Assembly (NCBI GenBank): GCA_039105265.1
Contig: JAPFFF010000005.1
Location: 5,069,501-5,133,500, forward strand
Length of the DNA: 64,000 nt
Reading direction: 5' to 3'
From: Tritrichomonas musculus
Taxonomy: Eukaryota; Parabasalia; Tritrichomonadida; Tritrichomonadidae
Below are positions 20,239 to 30,464 of the stretch, in pieces; within the stretch, counting starts at the first letter, position 1; each line of letters starts with the position of its first letter. The translations under genes were made by a program, and so were the position numbers. The notes under the pieces were generated by a model that did not search any database, had not been told where the DNA came from, and was given only the letters and a program-made list of their open reading frames with translations.

Positions 20239-20925
20239 ATGAGACTTAATAGGGAAAATACTTTAATAGAGGATAACTCATATCCTCTTGAGGGTATGCA
20301 TCAAGAAGAAATTTGTAAATATTTTACAGTTGTTTTTAAGCCATACGAGCCAATCATTAAACAGTTTGAAGCAGCTTTACTTTTACATAACGTTCCACTT
20401 TACATTACTATTATAATAATTTGTGGTATTTTTATTACTGCATTAAAAGTTGTCGTTGATTCAGAATTTCCGACTATTTTTTTTTTTATATGCTTAATAC
20501 CTTCGATTAACATGCTTCTTTTAATAGGAGGAAGAAATATGTTATCATTGCTTTGTATAGAAATACCAGAGCTTCCTGAAGGATTGCCAAACAGAGTCAT
20601 GAGTGTTGATGAACTTGTTAGAATATTATGGAGACCTTTAACCTTTATTTGGAGAATCGTATTTTTTGCTTATAGAGTATTTGTTTGTCCAAATATCATT
20701 GATATTATTGCTTTTTTATTTACAGTTATAGTTTTTGGTCTGCTTTTATGTGTTTTAGATGGCGTTTTCATTTTTTCTGTCATTCTTGGTATTTTTTTGT
20801 TTTTCCCTCCGTTATTAACAAGAGAATATGTATACTCTTTTTTGATGGCTCATCTTGGACATCCAATACCAGAAAAAGAAAAGGAGGATTACTATCAGCC
20901 TGTCTTGAAAGCAAAATTAGAATAA
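20239..20925 (+). CDS. Reticulon-like ER-shaping membrane protein
   Basis: 228 residues. Two long hydrophobic hairpins (about residues 50-95 and 155-205), each long enough to enter and leave one leaflet, are separated by a loop of about 60 residues containing amphipathic WRPLTFIWRIVFFAYRVF. The second hairpin ends FFPPLLTREYVYSFL, recalling the reticulon-homology ending with a Pro followed by a basic-aromatic YE(K/R)Y. Reticulons bend ER membrane into tubules. Both termini are expected to be cytosolic and there is no signal peptide. Assignment is by topology and the end motif. Confidence 0.7.
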   Translation: MRLNRENTLIEDNSYPLEGMHQEEICKYFTVVFKPYEPIIKQFEAALLLHNVPLYITIIIICGIFITALKVVVDSEFPTIFFFICLIPSINMLLLIGGRNMLSLLCIEIPELPEGLPNRVMSVDELVRILWRPLTFIWRIVFFAYRVFVCPNIIDIIAFLFTVIVFGLLLCVLDGVFIFSVILGIFLFFPPLLTREYVYSFLMAHLGHPIPEKEKEDYYQPVLKAKLE

Positions 20926-21312
20926 ATTGTTGTTTTAATTTCGATATTTAGCATTATTAATTTGTTTTGTATTTTTTAAATTATGTATTAATATTTTTTT
21001 TTTTTTTTACCATAAAAAAGCATTAAAAGCAAAATGTGAAATTTATTTTATAAAAAATGCAATAAATAATCCAAATTTGTTTTCTAAAATTTCCTAATGA
21101 TTTTTAGATATACATGTAAACATGTTTATATTAAGCCTGCATCATATTTTATCATCATTTTTATATAAAACTTTAGTAAAAAATGTCAAATATTTGAAGT
21201 AATCTTAACGAATATTATTTGGAGATTTTATCCAAAGTTAGATATACTATTGTCAAATTAAAAAAAAAAAAAAACATTAACTTTATTTTTTTCTAATGAA
21301 AACATTTTACTT
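20926..21312. other. AT-rich spacer between convergent gene ends
   Basis: About 390 bp with T and A runs separate two gene 3' ends. No feature is supportable. Confidence 0.55.
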
Positions 21313-24300
21313 TTAAATTTTTTTAAAATGACATAATGGACAAACAGAATAATTTTCGATTTCATCGAAAGTTGCGTAATGAAGGCAATTTTCGCATCTC
21401 CAAGCATTGCCTGTATCGATAGAATTACCAGATACGACGCTTGGAGTAGTCACAAATCCGCATCTGCATTTCACTTGTGGATAAACCATTTTTCTTTTAC
21501 ATTTAGAACATTTGAACTCTTTACATCCAGGCGGATCTACTGGATTTGCCTTTCTAAATATTTTTATTGCCAATTTTTCAAATTGTTCCTTTTTTTTCTT
21601 TGACAAATTTTTCGTATTTTCTAAATGAATGAATCCGATTGAACTTTGTTTATAAAAAGTTGAATAAATGCCGACGATTGAAAGGAAAGCGGCAGCTCTT
21701 TCTTTTCCAACCACGTCAGAATAATAAGAGAACAATCTAGACACGAGTTCAATACTTTCCATCCATTTGAATTTCAATATTGCCTTATTAGCTATTATCA
21801 AAAAGTGGATTGCTTCACATTTGTGCCAATATTTGGCCGTTTCTTCTTGATTATTTTCATCTTTCATTGAATGCAAAGCGGCGAACAAGAAGCACTTTTT
21901 AGCATACACGAAGTTATTATGTAAAAGTGCGTTATTTCCTTCATTTGAAAGAATTTGGGAAGCTTCAACAAACAAGTTATTCTTAATTAATAAATTCAAT
22001 GCGAGACAAGCGTGTGAATTTTCTTTGAGATATTTTGAATACCGAGAAATCAACTTAAGCTTGTCAATTTTATCATTACTGTCAGCAATTTGTAAAGCTC
22101 TCTTCCATTCATCAAGAGAAATGCAGCTTTCAACAGCTCCGTCGAAATCGTCAGCTTTCAAAAAGCTTTCAATTGCGTGTTCAATGTCACCACGCAAGGT
22201 GAATTCATGGCCAATTTTTTGAAGCAACTTTTTATCGTTGCTGCTTTGAATTATTTGATAGAGACTCTCAAATTGTCGCCCATTAAAGAGTGAAAGAACA
22301 CATTTCTCTATGTTGCCAGCTTCTTTGTAATGAATCGACGCACTTCTCCAGTCTTCTTTCCTTTCGTCTTCTTCAGCGATCATTAAATGCGCGTGATTTC
22401 GAATTTCTTGCTCGTTTTCGTCAGCGATTTCAAGGATCTTCTGCCAGTTGCATGTTGAGTTTAACATCTCAAGAACAAGATCAACACGATTGGCTTTCAT
22501 TAGCAGATGTTCTGCTTTCGAATAGTCCTGCAAGTACCAGGCAATGATTCCGTTTTGAATGTCGGAATTCTTCGGGAAACTAAGAACTGATTTCATAAAC
22601 AAAATGGTCGCACGATTATGAGTTCTTCCGAAAGCTTTCTCAGCATTATACAGATCTTGAGAGGCCAGGCAAGATTCAGCAAGAATTCGCCAAAGTGTCG
22701 GATGATCTTTTTCTTTGACATACGAAATGATTTCATCGCGGGGGCCGTTTGATTTCAGGAGGTTTTTAAGGTCGCGAAGTGGCTTTGAATCGAATTTATG
22801 AAAAATTTTACTCGACGGATTCAAAGGATCATTTGAAAAGAGCGAAATGAAATCTATCGTCTTTACAACAAGTCCTTTGAACTTACAAATGTGAGTCAAT
22901 GAAATGATTGATTCTTCAGGAATGAAATTGTTGTAAACATAAAGACGTTGCTTTTCAAGAGACACGAAATAATTGGGCGAATCTTCAGCCCACATTGCAC
23001 ACCAAGTTTCATTTCTCGTGCTTTTCGTTGCTGTTCCGGAATGGATATCTAAGAAGACCATGTTTCCGTACACTTCAATCATTGATATTCGAGTCTCGTC
23101 GGACGAAATTTGAACAGATTCAACAATGAAAGGAACTTGATAATTTGAATGTTCATCGAACGAAGGGATCGAATAACTGATCAAATTTTTAGATTGAAAA
23201 GCAACAAACAAAAACTTCGATTTCATCGAGATTGCTGTAATGTAGCTCTTGAAACTGAAGCCTTTAGTTTCATTAGTTTGATAATTCCAAAGGAATAAGT
23301 TTGTTGAAGATGAAGCAGCAATGAAAGTGTCAGACACAGAAAACAAATTTGCTTCGAAATTACAAAACGATTCTTTAAGAGGAACGCCGAATTCATTACA
23401 AATGACGAGAGCTGTTTCATTATCTTTAGTTAAAGAAGCAATGACGACATTCTTTGTCGTTCCACTTATTCCTAGCAGATGATGAATCTCTTTGACGTGC
23501 TTGTCGTTGTTTTTTGAATTAAAGAAAACAATGTTAAACAAGTTCGAATTTGCCGAAGGAAAGCTGTAAACGAGAGTGTTTTTAAAGTAATGATAAGGAT
23601 AGATTCGAATGATTTGAACAATGCCAATCAAATTACCAACACCTGCCAACAATCTTGTTCCTGTCATATCGAAGCAAATTGCGCTAATATTTAACGTCGA
23701 AAGATTCAGAGATCGAAGAAGAATTCCTGAATCTGAATAAAACAAAATTCGATAAAAATTCTCTTCAGTTGGTCTCCCAGCAACGGCAAAGATTGATCCA
23801 TCCCTCGACCAAACAGATGACGTCAACGACATTTCAGAAGGAATGACTTTGATAACTTCATCATTCGAACTATTCATTAAAATGATTTCTCCATTCGAAA
23901 AGGCAACTAAAATTATGTCCGGAGGACGATTGTTCGTATCGACAGAAATGATTGGCGAGCTTTCGCTCAAAAACTCAGTCAAATCAATCACTTTGATCGT
24001 GTTGCCGTGATCGGAGATGACGTACAAAAGTGACTCGGATGTTCCCGCATACATCTTCTTGGTCTCTGAAACCCAGGCAATAGAAGTAACTGGATGACTT
24101 AATTCTGCTGTCCATCGTAACTCAACTTCACTTGTCCCACAAACGACAAAACCGTTATCATAGCCTAATGCAACGTATTCGCCATTGTGTGAACACGTTA
24201 TTGAGGAGATTTTGTAGCCGGTGCGCTCGCCTGGCTTGATCTGGGTCCATTTCCCTTCCCGTTCGCTCCAGATGAGAAGTAAGCCGGAAATGTCAGTTGT

Positions 24301-24555
24301 AAGTAGACGATCATATCGTTCATTCCAAACTAGTGAGGTGATCTCGCAATGATGTTCAGGAATTGTGGCTTTGATATTGATGTGTGAAAGACCTGGATGA
24401 TCGGAATCTTGTTCTATGGCTGCAATTGTAATATATCCATTTTTGTGACCACAGGCAAGTAATCCATTTAGTCGATTCCATCCAACACAAGTAACAGGTG
24501 ATTGTTCAGGTGATGGTGTTTGGCATGATAAGTATGTATTAAATACGGCTTTCAT
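21313..24555 (-). CDS. IFT121: Intraflagellar transport protein IFT121 (WDR35)
   Basis: 1080 residues, close to the usual length. The N-terminus follows IFT121: VTCVGWNRLNGLLACGHKNG, then ITSLVWNERYDRLLTTDISG and ITCSHNGEYVALGYDNG, i.e. WD repeats of a first propeller (about 1-330) and a second propeller (about 340-590). A TPR-like helical solenoid spans about 600-1000. The end is a zinc-binding module with CSKC, CRC, CENC and CPLC pairs (about 1015-1075), typical of IFT121/IFT122. IFT121 is a core IFT-A subunit needed for retrograde transport and import of membrane proteins into flagella. The gene is visibly less AT-rich than its spacers. Confidence 0.93.
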   Translation of the reverse strand: MKAVFNTYLSCQTPSPEQSPVTCVGWNRLNGLLACGHKNGYITIAAIEQDSDHPGLSHINIKATIPEHHCEITSLVWNERYDRLLTTDISGLLLIWSEREGKWTQIKPGERTGYKISSITCSHNGEYVALGYDNGFVVCGTSEVELRWTAELSHPVTSIAWVSETKKMYAGTSESLLYVISDHGNTIKVIDLTEFLSESSPIISVDTNNRPPDIILVAFSNGEIILMNSSNDEVIKVIPSEMSLTSSVWSRDGSIFAVAGRPTEENFYRILFYSDSGILLRSLNLSTLNISAICFDMTGTRLLAGVGNLIGIVQIIRIYPYHYFKNTLVYSFPSANSNLFNIVFFNSKNNDKHVKEIHHLLGISGTTKNVVIASLTKDNETALVICNEFGVPLKESFCNFEANLFSVSDTFIAASSSTNLFLWNYQTNETKGFSFKSYITAISMKSKFLFVAFQSKNLISYSIPSFDEHSNYQVPFIVESVQISSDETRISMIEVYGNMVFLDIHSGTATKSTRNETWCAMWAEDSPNYFVSLEKQRLYVYNNFIPEESIISLTHICKFKGLVVKTIDFISLFSNDPLNPSSKIFHKFDSKPLRDLKNLLKSNGPRDEIISYVKEKDHPTLWRILAESCLASQDLYNAEKAFGRTHNRATILFMKSVLSFPKNSDIQNGIIAWYLQDYSKAEHLLMKANRVDLVLEMLNSTCNWQKILEIADENEQEIRNHAHLMIAEEDERKEDWRSASIHYKEAGNIEKCVLSLFNGRQFESLYQIIQSSNDKKLLQKIGHEFTLRGDIEHAIESFLKADDFDGAVESCISLDEWKRALQIADSNDKIDKLKLISRYSKYLKENSHACLALNLLIKNNLFVEASQILSNEGNNALLHNNFVYAKKCFLFAALHSMKDENNQEETAKYWHKCEAIHFLIIANKAILKFKWMESIELVSRLFSYYSDVVGKERAAAFLSIVGIYSTFYKQSSIGFIHLENTKNLSKKKKEQFEKLAIKIFRKANPVDPPGCKEFKCSKCKRKMVYPQVKCRCGFVTTPSVVSGNSIDTGNAWRCENCLHYATFDEIENYSVCPLCHFKKI

Positions 24556-24750
24556 TGTTTTATTTATTTTTTTTTTTTTTTTTGAAAATCAAATATTTTG
24601 AAATGTTATTTGGTCTTATCTCATAAAAAAATTGTAAACTGATAGATTGAATAAAAATATAAATATCTTAATTTCTTTTCTTACTTAATTTATTAATTTC
24701 AAATAAAAAAAATATAACATAAAATAAATACTTATAATTATCTGGATTTC

Positions 24751-26349
24751 TTATTTCTTTTTAACCCTTTGATAAAATAATATCAAAGCATCACCAGAAT
24801 GAGCTCCAGATTCATCAACAATCAAAGCTTTATCTTTTGTTATGTATGTCCATTTGCCAGTCTTTTGATCTAAGCAAGCGCAAGAATATTTGTTGTCATC
24901 AATCAATCCTTGATGGAAGATTACAGCAAAAAGTCTGTAAATGCCAGAACTAGATGATGCAAATGATCCAATATCTAATTCATCCGGATAAGAAACAGGT
25001 GTCGTTATAAATGACGTCAAAGAGCCAATTCCACCTAGTCTTTTGAAAGGAATAATGAGAACTTCGGGGCAAATATCAACAGCAACTGTTCTATATGCGC
25101 GAACAAGTTTTTTGCAAAACTTGCATTGAATTCTATTCGATTCTGGAATTACTTCCCCAACAGAAAAGTGGGCTATGCAATCTTGAAGAGTTGCATCTTG
25201 TCCTCGGATTTCATCTGGAATATTTAAAAGAAGGAATAGGAATCTTTCTTTGATGTCTTCGAAATTTTGACAAAGAGGGCATTCTAAGTTACCTCTAAGA
25301 GTACCTAAAAATATATCTGCTATTGGTGATCCATCTTCAATAGCTTGACCACGGTTTGTATCTTCAAAAAGACCATCAAGTAATGCTGCTAACGTAGCTT
25401 GTGGATCAAAATGGCCAAATTCGAGTAATTCTGGGTATTTTTCAACTAATGCGATTTTGAGAGGATTAGCATCTATTGTTGCATTGGTTTCATTATTTCT
25501 TTCTGTCATACGTGCACGAGCAAGTTTAAGAAATTGATGTGCAATAGCTCCACCTGATCCTCGTTTATTATCATGGTTTATTTGATTTTCGAATCCTTCA
25601 GCTAGTACAAAGTCAGTAAGTGGAGCAATGTTCATTAAGCATTCGATACAAACAAGAAATGCTGAAGATTTATCTGGTGTTGAAAATATGTGAATTGGTG
25701 AATCTTCAAAAGTCTTGAATCTAGTATATTCAATTCCTCGACCTTCAGGATCAATATCAAAAACTAGAATTGATGATTCTGGTGTTATTACTTCGCTTAT
25801 GCAAAGATCATCGTCTACTACTTCGTCTTTGTCTTTGAGTCTTAATCTAGATTTTCCTCTTGATATTTTTAGTGATGAACAAAGTTGTGCCCTAATGGGA
25901 CCAATTTTCCATTTAGGATCAACAACTTTACGTAAAGTTTTGTTGTCAACGATGATATTTAAAGTAAATGGTTCCATTATAAACTGTGGTTTATCTGTTC
26001 CAGGGATGATAGCATAAGGTCTCACAATTTTAGGTCCTCCTTTAAAGAAAGAAACTAAACGATCAAAAATAGAGACGCTGACAACTGCAAAATCACGACC
26101 ATATCTCTTCTGAGGATCAAGTTTTCCATCTTTGCAAAGAATTTGGTTAGGAATTGGGCCTGGAAACTCACCATGCTTGGTGTTCATCCACTGAACCATT
26201 GATTTGTACCAATTCCGCTCAACAAGAGCAACGTATTGCGATTTTTGTCTTGGTTCTGGACGTTGGAGTTCTTCTTTTCTGGCTCGAAGTTCATGTTTAA
26301 GGACAACAGCGGGATCTGGTTCTTCTTGCTTTTCATTTTCATCATTCAT
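24751..26349 (-). CDS. DUSP-Ubl-USP protein, probable inactive deubiquitinase
   Basis: The frame is open to 26496, but its first 49 residues are Y/K/F-rich and look like read-through of AT-rich leader; the Met at 26349 (MNDENEK) is a better start, giving 532 residues. A DUSP domain (about 30-115: RNWYKSMVQWM...FPGPIPNQ) and a ubiquitin-like domain (about 125-200) precede a USP fold (about 225-530) with zinc CPLC and CKFC pairs and a LIIPFKRLGG strand. This order matches USP4/11/15. The Cys box reads SSAFLVCIECLMN, with Ser where the catalytic Cys should align, and the His box reads DDNKY where GHY is expected. It probably binds ubiquitin or acts as a scaffold like USP39 rather than cleaving. 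Confidence 0.88.
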   Translation of the reverse strand: MNDENEKQEEPDPAVVLKHELRARKEELQRPEPRQKSQYVALVERNWYKSMVQWMNTKHGEFPGPIPNQILCKDGKLDPQKRYGRDFAVVSVSIFDRLVSFFKGGPKIVRPYAIIPGTDKPQFIMEPFTLNIIVDNKTLRKVVDPKWKIGPIRAQLCSSLKISRGKSRLRLKDKDEVVDDDLCISEVITPESSILVFDIDPEGRGIEYTRFKTFEDSPIHIFSTPDKSSAFLVCIECLMNIAPLTDFVLAEGFENQINHDNKRGSGGAIAHQFLKLARARMTERNNETNATIDANPLKIALVEKYPELLEFGHFDPQATLAALLDGLFEDTNRGQAIEDGSPIADIFLGTLRGNLECPLCQNFEDIKERFLFLLLNIPDEIRGQDATLQDCIAHFSVGEVIPESNRIQCKFCKKLVRAYRTVAVDICPEVLIIPFKRLGGIGSLTSFITTPVSYPDELDIGSFASSSSGIYRLFAVIFHQGLIDDNKYSCACLDQKTGKWTYITKDKALIVDESGAHSGDALILFYQRVKKK

Positions 26350-26728
26350 TGGTATTATCTTATTTTGAATGATTGAAATTTCAATGAGATAATACGTTAT
26401 GCTTTCAAAAAAAAATTTATCGAAAAATTGAAATTTATCTTTATAATATTTATGTTTATATAAAATTTGATTGTATTTATATAAATTATAGAGCATTGTT
26501 CATCAATATATGATATGTATTGGGTCCATTGTAATCATATGATTTGGAAAAAAGAATTTAAGTATGATTTCATACTTCAGAAAAACTTCATCTTGATTTC
26601 ATAATGAAATATATGCTAATAAAGCTTTATTGTTTTAAATTAGAAAAAGCAAAGTAATAACTTATTATTAATATATTTTTAAATAATTGAAATTTAAAAA
26701 AAAAAACTATAATTCCGGATCGCTAGAT

Positions 26729-27991
26729 TTAAAGTTCATGACGTAGAAATTCTTTTGATTTTTTACGTTCAACATGATCATATACATCATCTGAAATCCA
26801 CTTATTAATCAATGTAACAATTCTTGGGTTTTTCAATAGGTAACGATGATGGAATTTGATATCTGATGAACGTGCATCATTGCACCTTAGACGGATGCCA
26901 GTTTTACCCCAATCTCGGCAAACTTGGTCAATTACTTTTGAGCCAACAAGAGAATCACCACGGGCATAAATGGGCATTCCGACATCATCCCAGCTCTTGA
27001 GTTTAAGTCCCATTGGTGTTGGTACACCAGAGTTGTAAATAATGTTAACATCGAAATCGGGTGGCTTTGGTAGCACATTAGAGTATTTGAAGTTTTTCTC
27101 TGCAATTTTTAACTGGCGTTCATTTAACTTACCGTGTTTCCTAATGACGTCAGTAAGATCATTGGCTGTATAATTAACGCCATCAGGTCCAATAAGCAAT
27201 GTTTTATTTGAATAAGCGATGGTATTTGGCATTGATGCATGAAAAGCTCCCAAAGAAGCAACAAATTGTCGTAATGTGTCAAATCGTACATGAATAAATG
27301 GAAAGCGAAGCCTCCAAGTAGCAAAGAAAGCTTGTCCTGAGCCTGACCATGAAGGAGAGATATATGTTGCTGAGTCAATGTATTTCTTTCTCCATTCAGG
27401 CGTCAATATATTACTTGTCAAATAATTATGGACTAAAGTAGCACCAGTTCCATGTGCAAGAATTGCGACTCTTTCATTATTGTTAAGAGTATAAGCATTC
27501 TCGATAAGTTCTTTTAATTTTTCAAAATATTCATCAGGTTGTTCTAAACCAAATCGCCAATCATATGGAGCGCTGAAAAGGTCCTTGTGAGTCACATATC
27601 CTTTTGATAAAAATGTTTTTACAATTAGATCATAATTAACTGGTAAGTATCTTCCAAAGTATTCTGGTCCAATTCCTAAGATTCCATCAACTCCGCCAAA
27701 ATCAAGGACTGAGAAAGTTGTGTTAGGTTTTGATATCAATTTATCTGTAGCGTCATCAATATCAACTGTTAAATAGCTGAGAAGACATGCCAAAAAAGGT
27801 GATCCAATATCTCTTAATCGAATCCAAGCGTGCTTGTTTGTTTCAGATTTTGGACAGTACCAAAATGGTTGATAGGTAGTGTTCATATATAGCCTGCTTC
27901 CAAAGTGGCTGGGAATAATAACAACAGGTCTTTTTGCTAGAGTAAGTACAATCAAAAAGGATATCATTATTTTTTTAATCACTATTTTCAC
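26729..27991 (-). CDS. LCAT/PDAT-family secreted lipase-like protein lacking the nucleophile serine
   Basis: 420 residues. An N-terminal signal peptide (MISFLIVLTLA) is followed by KRPVVIIPSHFGSRL, the oxyanion-side start of lecithin:cholesterol acyltransferase-like alpha/beta hydrolases. LFSAPYDWRFGLEQ is the family's conserved YDWR segment. The nucleophile elbow reads AILAHGTGATLV: the family has AHSxGG, so Ser is replaced by Gly (codon GGA). The acid (ARGDSLVGSKV) and base (FHHRYLL) regions are kept. Members act on phospholipids in lysosomes or outside the cell; this one is predicted to bind but not hydrolyse by the usual route, unless the next Thr substitutes. Confidence 0.87.
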   Translation of the reverse strand: MKIVIKKIMISFLIVLTLAKRPVVIIPSHFGSRLYMNTTYQPFWYCPKSETNKHAWIRLRDIGSPFLACLLSYLTVDIDDATDKLISKPNTTFSVLDFGGVDGILGIGPEYFGRYLPVNYDLIVKTFLSKGYVTHKDLFSAPYDWRFGLEQPDEYFEKLKELIENAYTLNNNERVAILAHGTGATLVHNYLTSNILTPEWRKKYIDSATYISPSWSGSGQAFFATWRLRFPFIHVRFDTLRQFVASLGAFHASMPNTIAYSNKTLLIGPDGVNYTANDLTDVIRKHGKLNERQLKIAEKNFKYSNVLPKPPDFDVNIIYNSGVPTPMGLKLKSWDDVGMPIYARGDSLVGSKVIDQVCRDWGKTGIRLRCNDARSSDIKFHHRYLLKNPRIVTLINKWISDDVYDHVERKKSKEFLRHEL

Positions 27992-28640
27992 TTTTTATAT
28001 AAACTAAATTGAATTTCAAAAAAATTAAAAGATTTGAATTTTTTTTAAGAGAGAATAAAAAAACTATCATATATTGAATATTTTTATTAATAATAACTAT
28101 TTTGTATTAATAATTATAATTTTATTTTATTTTATTGTTTATATAAGTTATTAATATAAATATATATTTTCTGATATGCCAGATCTTGTGAAATTTATTA
28201 TTTAAACAAAAAAAATTTATAATCGTTGTAAATTCAAAAAGTTACATTTTTTATGTGAATCATTTTTTATAAATTCTATTATTATTTGGTTTAATATTCA
28301 TAATATTGAATGATAAAACAACCGCCGAAAATTGGCGTTGATTTACGGTTTTAGGCTATATACCTCATGATTAAAATACCAACAATATATTGGAAATTTT
28401 ATGATAATTCGCGAAATATTTGATAATTATTAAAATTTAAGTCCTGTCTAAATTATGCCACTGTAAGTATGTTTGGAATTTACGATTGTATTGAACCTTT
28501 TGAATTGAATCTGAAGATGTATCCTTAATATTTTATGTTTTATTAAAACAAAAATCAAATGCACGGATGGTAGAAATACCCAAATAAAAATAATCTTTAT
28601 TAAAGTGGACCTTATTTAAAATTACAATTAATAAAAAGTT
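27992..28640. other. AT-rich intergenic region
   Basis: About 650 bp between the promoter of the LCAT-like gene and the end of the BspA-like gene. I see no ORF, repeat or RNA-like structure. Confidence 0.55.
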
Positions 28641-30170
28641 TTAAATATTTTCACTTATTGAATTTTGATCCTCTATTTCTTGTCCATTTCGTCTCTTTTT
28701 GACATAAATAATAACAATTATCATGGCAACTATACTAAGAAATGCAAGAATGCAAACAACTATCAGAACTATTGTCAGAGTAGATATAGTTTTATCTTTT
28801 TTGTTATTGTCATCAAATTCTGTATATATTTTAGGAAGGTTGCATGTTCCACTTTGTTGAATGTGATATGAGTAACCTTCAAAATTTGTGTTGTTGCCAA
28901 ATTTTACATTAGGGTTAGTTTCCTCAAAACGTTTAGTTAAATATAAATTAGTTTTACTTGAATCAAAAGATCCTTCTTCGATCGTTGGGTTTTCAATACC
29001 CATATAACAAAATGTTTTAACTTCCATTAAATGTTCATCAATTCGTGTAATATTACCTTCAATTACAGCAACTTCAATATTATTACTTCCAATGAAGACA
29101 TTGGTGTCAATAGTAATCGTACCTTGATGTTGAAAATGAACAAATTTTAATTTTTGACAATCACGGAATGCGTTAAAACCAATGATATTAACATTGATAG
29201 GTAAATAAGCATATTCGATTGAAGAATTTCTAAAGAAATCTTGAGGTATCTGATGAATATTTTCAGGGAGATAAACTTCTTTAAGATTTTTGCAATTAAG
29301 AAATGTTCCTCGACCAATATTTCCATCCTTTATTTGTTTAGGGAAGATGCAACGCTTTAATGAATAACAATTATGAAAGAAGTAACCGCAAGAATAAAAA
29401 CCAGAACCAACTTTTGGAAAAATGAAATCTTCTAAAGAAGAACATCCATAAAATGCATTATAACCAAATAATTCCACTTTTTCTGATAACCACGAAACAC
29501 TTTGAAGACTTCGACAATTTTCAAAAGAACTTATAGAAACACGAGTAACTAAAGAAGGAAGTGTAATTTCTTTAAGATTTTGGCAAAAATGAAATGCGTA
29601 ATTTTCAATTGTTTGAATTTTTGAATTTAATTTAATACTTTGAAATAGACAAAATTCGAATGAATTTTTCCCAAGAAGAGTAAAAGTTGGAGGGATATTA
29701 TGTTCTGTTAATTTTTGACCTGAAAATGCATAATCGCCAATTTCTCGAAGTGAATAAAATTTTTCAAGTTCACTTTCGTTAATATTATCATATGAATTTC
29801 CTTCATTGTAATCAGGGAAATGAACACGTATTAATTCATGACCTTGTGTTTTAAAAGCTAGATCACCTATTCTTTTCAATGAACGTGGAAGTTCAATTTC
29901 TTCATAAATAAATTCTTCATCTTTTAATTTTAAAGGACTTTGATAAAAAGCTTTGTTTTCAATCTCTGTAATGCCTTCTTCGATAATAATTTTCTTTTTA
30001 TTTTGAGCTTCTTTTGCTATTGTTTTGTTCAAAATTCCTGTACCTCGAAAAATTATTGTTGAAACATCACCGCTCGGAATTTCAAATTCGATATTTTTAC
30101 TTTCATCATTGACAATTGTTAATGATTGCGATAAAGAAGTAATAATAAATAAATAAAAGAAGGCTTTCAT
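28641..30170 (-). CDS. BspA-like leucine-rich-repeat surface protein
   Basis: 509 residues. A signal peptide (MKAFFYLFIITSLSQS) is followed by about 12 LRR_5 (BspA/TpLRR) repeats of about 23 residues from residue 70 to 420, with the pattern IxxxAFxxCxxLxxxxLPxxxxxIxxxxF. A single membrane helix (about 465-490: TIVLIVVCILAFLSIVAMIIVIIYV) and a short charged tail (KKRRNGQEIE...) follow. This is the type I membrane form of the BspA-like family, greatly expanded in trichomonads and thought to act at the cell surface in adhesion. Intact. Confidence 0.93.
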   Translation of the reverse strand: MKAFFYLFIITSLSQSLTIVNDESKNIEFEIPSGDVSTIIFRGTGILNKTIAKEAQNKKKIIIEEGITEIENKAFYQSPLKLKDEEFIYEEIELPRSLKRIGDLAFKTQGHELIRVHFPDYNEGNSYDNINESELEKFYSLREIGDYAFSGQKLTEHNIPPTFTLLGKNSFEFCLFQSIKLNSKIQTIENYAFHFCQNLKEITLPSLVTRVSISSFENCRSLQSVSWLSEKVELFGYNAFYGCSSLEDFIFPKVGSGFYSCGYFFHNCYSLKRCIFPKQIKDGNIGRGTFLNCKNLKEVYLPENIHQIPQDFFRNSSIEYAYLPINVNIIGFNAFRDCQKLKFVHFQHQGTITIDTNVFIGSNNIEVAVIEGNITRIDEHLMEVKTFCYMGIENPTIEEGSFDSSKTNLYLTKRFEETNPNVKFGNNTNFEGYSYHIQQSGTCNLPKIYTEFDDNNKKDKTISTLTIVLIVVCILAFLSIVAMIIVIIYVKKRRNGQEIEDQNSISENI

Positions 30171-30464
30171 TTGTATTTATTAATCAATTAAAAAAATCTT
30201 TTCAAAAAAATCGATTTGAGTGAATTTATCGTATCGTCAGAATTCAAATTCTACGATATTTTATGAAAATATCGGTTGAAAGTATTTAAAAAGTTCTTAT
30301 ATGATTTAATTCTATATTTTACTTTCTCCTTCTAACAAAATCTTTAATCAAGAAGTCATTAACCCTTGAATGGTTTTAATTAAAGAAGATTTGTAAAAAA
30401 AAAAAAGTATTTGAAAAAAAGATAATTGTTAATAAATTTTTAAAACCTAATTTTTTATTTTTAC

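Noticed and set aside
26350-26496. First 49 codons of the USP frame
   Set aside because: Y/K/F-rich AT read-through with no domain; the Met at 26349 fits the start better.
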